Source: Batillaria attramentaria (Eukaryota; Mollusca; Gastropoda; Batillariidae). From it: a DNA stretch of 64,000 bases. The notes under the pieces are model-generated. The model worked only from the letters and a program-made list of their open reading frames with translations, searched no databases and was not told the DNA's origin. Made by a program: the position numbers and the translations under genes. The stretch is taken from NCBI GenBank assembly GCA_018292915.2, contig JACVVK020000392.1, positions 212,501 to 276,500 on the forward strand, written 5' to 3'. Every line of letters starts with the position of its first letter. The stretch's first letter is position 1. This document shows positions 61,396-64,000 of this stretch, one piece after another.

Positions 61396-61844
61396 AAGGA
61401 AGAAAATAGTGTCTTTTGTCCTTTTTATTTCACTGTCTTATATATCCCCGCGAAAACGACGATAACCTCCAGCCCCCAACCAGATTATAATTCATAGGGG
61501 GATTGGCTAATGTAACACAAAACTGAACTGATTCAATAACAACGGGATTCATTGTTCAATAACAACCATCCCCGATTCTACGAGGGATTAGCATCACTCA
61601 GATTTCTGTCACAGTCGCTCTCATTTTTTTTCTTTTCTTCTTTTTTTTGTGAGCTGCCCACAAGACCTGTAGAGAGCATACTCTTACTGAATAACTGCTT
61701 TCAGTCTTAAGCTCATAGTATTGGATACACCGAAAGCTCGTAGTATCGGATACACCGTACTAATCCTGACTGGCTCCCAGCTCCATCTTCATGTGTTAAT
61801 AATCTGCTTATATATGTTGCTGGCTTTTTGAGCTCGTGTACTCT

Positions 61845-61935
61845 CTCTTCAAAATGGTCTTTGTAATGGTCTATGACTTCTTCCGTCGTAAAATAAAGGA
61901 TGGTTATCGTTATCGCTATCTTTATCGTTATCCCT
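61845..61935 (+). mobile_element. Retroposon 3' tail with (TATCGT)n
   Basis: GACTTCTTCCGTCGTAAAAT then AAAGGATGG and (TTATCG)n-type hexamers (61903-61932). AATAAAGG plus hexamer tail. Confidence 0.5.
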
Positions 61936-62372
61936 CTCGTTCACACCCTGTTTTAGAAACCGACCCGTTTGTCGTCTGACCCACTGAAGCGAATCTGTTG
62001 CACGCTATAAAAAGGGCCACTTTGGAGACGCCGCCATTTTAGGGGATGTAACTCTTGATGTACGAGGGCGACCTAGCAGACGACAGACACTTGGACCTGA
62101 CAGAATGATTGGGAAGAGGGGGGGGGGGGTGTCTTTGTACCCACTGACCTACTCCAGAGGTTACAGTACTGTTCATCCATATGCAGTGGAAATGATATGA
62201 TAAATGTCTACCGTCGGCTGCACGTTTTTGTCGGCCTCTCATTGATTTTCGCTCCCGTGCGCCGTATGACGAATCAATCATATTTATTGTCTCTGTAAAT
62301 GATCTATGCGAGCGAGAAGATTTCCTATTGAAATCATGCATTGACGCTCTGACAGCAGTCAGCAGCTGATTG

Positions 62373-62662
62373 TTCAGCTACTTCGCCCCGACAATCTGGA
62401 ACTCGCTACCTTCTGCCCTCCGTGATGTCCCCACACTGTCAGCCTTTACATCACAACTCAAAACATACCTGTTCCGTCAGGCTTTCCATAGATAACTGGG
62501 ACCCTCTGTCCCTGTTCATGTGTGGGTGTGTGCGTGCGTGCGTGTGTGTGCGTGTGTGTGGGTGTATGGGTGGGTGGGTGTGTGCGCGCGCGCGCTCTGA
62601 GTCTGTCCTTCAGAGACGGGCGCCTTATAAGTATGATGTATTATTATTGTTGTTGTTGTTGT
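62373..62662 (+). mobile_element. LINE 3' end with open C-terminus
   Basis: Frame to TAA at 62492 reads FSYFAPTIWNSLPSALRDVP, TLSAFTSQLKTYLFRQAFH. It is closest in wording to 39.7 kb (FSFAPTFWNSLPAHLR...FCKAFQ). UTR with TG/GC repeats, GAGACGGGCGCC and ATTATTATTGTTG tail. Confidence 0.8.
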
Positions 62663-62745
62663 TGTTTTGTAATACAGCAAAAGTATCAAGTAGTTCTAGC
62701 CTGCATCTAACAAAATAAATCAAAGAAAATAACATATAATGCGGA

Positions 62746-62814
62746 GTTCCCTGCCACAAGGTGCTATCGATACAGATAGAAAGAATAGAGATAGCGTGTT
62801 TTGGCAGGGAACCC
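62746..62814. other. Imperfect hairpin, 23 bp arms
   Basis: GTTCCCTGCCACAAGGTGCT and inverted GTTCCCTGCCAAAACACGCT at the ends match at 19 of 23. Possible tiny foldback element. Confidence 0.6.
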
Positions 62815-62894
62815 TCGATTAGTATTAACATAACACGCGTAAAAATAAGATAAAATAGCAAAGGTAAATGGTCACACATTTTCGGAAAATTATG

Positions 62895-63110
62895 TTTTGA
62901 TGATGATGATGGTGGTGATGATGATGATGATGATGATGGAGACTTGATATAGCGCACGGCTCCACCCTAACTGAGTGCTCACGGCGCTTAGGGAGAGCTT
63001 TTGAAAGGAAAGATAGTGAGGAAAAAAAAACAAAAAAACTGCAGATGATTAATGGCGTGAGGCACTGAAGAGATGAGTCTTCAGGCGCTTCCGGAATACG
63101 TCGTTTTCTT
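62895..63110 (-). mobile_element. LINE 3' end, 2.1-3.7 kb family
   Basis: (GAT)n at 62899-62938, then an inverted UTR with TAGCGCACGG and CACGGCGCTTAGG. The minus strand encodes VFRKRLKTHLF (63067-63100), matching FRSHLKTYLF of the 2.27 kb LINE. It is truncated to a stub. Confidence 0.7.
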
Positions 63111-63127
63111 TTTGACCCTCTATGAAT

Positions 63128-63300
63128 TGGGCAGCCACGACAGCATCGAACACTGGACTGTCAATACTGGGTTCTTGGGTTCAAATCCCAACTCTTCCCA
63201 GGGAGCCAAACTGTGCTGACTCTTTCTTTTTTTTTTTCGTTGCTCCGTCTTTCATCACCATTGCGTTAATTAAAACACCCAACAACCAATTAATCAACCA
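63128..63300 (+). mobile_element. Diverged SINE-1 relative
   Basis: GCAGCCACGACAGCATCGAA, TTGGGTTCAAATCCCAAC (B-box), GGAGCCAAACTGTGCTGAC, CGTTGCTCCGTCTTTCATCA, ATTAAAACACCC follow the SINE-1 order. Confidence 0.6.
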
Positions 63301-63706
63301 GCCGATCTTAATGTGTTGAAATATTTCACCTCCGAGCTGACATAATCTTGATGCAGAATCCACATAAAACGCGCGGCAGTCTATAAACTTGTCCGTATTG
63401 TGATGTTAGCTGTCCTAACGTCAAGCGTAACAGCTGATAACAAGATTGCTCAGATACGCATACGGCGTATGAGTGTGAGGGTGTCAGGTTCGTTCGGTTT
63501 CTGATTTCTGGAGTCTGTATTGAACCTGTCCCAGTCAGGATCATGTAAAAACACGAGCAGAGCGTTTGTATTGCGCAGGTTGATCGCATGTGTTGTTGAC
63601 TTGAATGTCTGATCCATCACAACATTGAAATGTACCTTAGTTAAGCCTGAGTCGTGTTTGTCACGAACCTTTGGAGATTTTTTTCCCTGACAAGGGATGG
63701 AAAGCA

Positions 63707-63708
<2 letters not shown>

Positions 63709-63789
<81 letters not shown>

Positions 63790-63794
63790 CGTGC

Positions 63795-63868
<74 letters not shown>
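63709..63868. repeat. (GT)n microsatellite, 160 bp
   Basis: GT array with a GCGTGCGTGCCTC interruption at about 63784. Confidence 0.95.
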
Positions 63869-63872
<4 letters not shown>

Positions 63873-64000
63873 AATTCTTCCCCTGCCATGCAATGGTGAG
63901 ACAGCTGTATAGATGACAACACGGAGACTGAAAGAGCAAAATCATTGCTTGATACCCATCTAGCACGCACTGAGCAGTAAAGCAAAACAAGTACCAACTC

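Overview
The window reads as gene-poor eukaryotic DNA packed with transposable elements. No host gene, rRNA gene or convincing functional tRNA gene was recognised. Long (CA)n, (GA)n and (ATT)n tracts, tRNA-headed SINEs, CR1/L2/Jockey-type LINE ends and palindromic DNA elements together suggest a marine invertebrate, most likely a gastropod mollusc. That assignment is inference from general texture, not a database match.

Non-LTR retrotransposons: two LINE copies keep long open reading frames. One at 2.1-3.7 kb (minus) holds an almost complete reverse transcriptase with its FADD box; one at 55.5-56.8 kb (minus) starts just before the PQG motif. At least ten more LINE copies are only C-terminal ends or 3' tails (0.2, 5.1, 7.4, 21.6, 30.6, 38.3, 39.7, 40.5, 41.3, 45.6, 62.4 and 62.9 kb). 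The tails end in AATAAAG followed by family-specific short tandem repeats. Four or five tRNA-headed SINE families depend on such machinery. The commonest (SINE-1, about 30 copies) often shows 11-20 bp target duplications, which resolve several nested insertions.

DNA and LTR elements: three PIF/Harbinger-like MITEs (TWA duplications) lie at 14.0, 28.8 and 54.1 kb. Five copies of a GGGCCC-ended MITE, one AGTGGCCCCG-ended MITE, a perfect 92 bp TTAA-flanked palindrome at 39.1 kb, a 69 bp hairpin element at 53.1 kb, a 298 bp inverted-repeat element at 60 kb and a clean 316 bp solo LTR at 10.0-10.3 kb with an AGTAA duplication complete the set. A long foldback family (20.4, 57.0 and 57.8 kb) carries TATA-like and initiator-like motifs.

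Satellite and low-complexity DNA: a 1.37 kb minisatellite with a 70 bp higher-order unit (5.29-6.65 kb) sits between the coding end and the 3' stem-loop of one LINE. Several tracts of 100-670 bp use almost only A and C on one strand (9.8, 11.5-12.15, 16.1-16.7 and 53.2-53.7 kb), with a T/G-only counterpart at 51.9-52.15 kb.

Layout: 0-8 kb LINE, minisatellite and SINE nest; 8-13 kb SINEs, solo LTR and A/C tract; 13.5-19 kb microsatellites, MITEs and LINE tails; 19-25 kb foldback family, LINE fragment and MITE pair; 25-38 kb dense SINE-1 field; 38-48 kb LINE ends, palindromes and CRE-rich repeat; 48-58 kb SINEs, A/C tracts, MITE and second LINE; 58-64 kb SINE-4, inverted repeats and LINE ends. 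The parts do not form a pathway. They are a record of successive insertions in which LINEs supplied retrotransposition for the SINEs and other transposons probably mobilised the MITEs.
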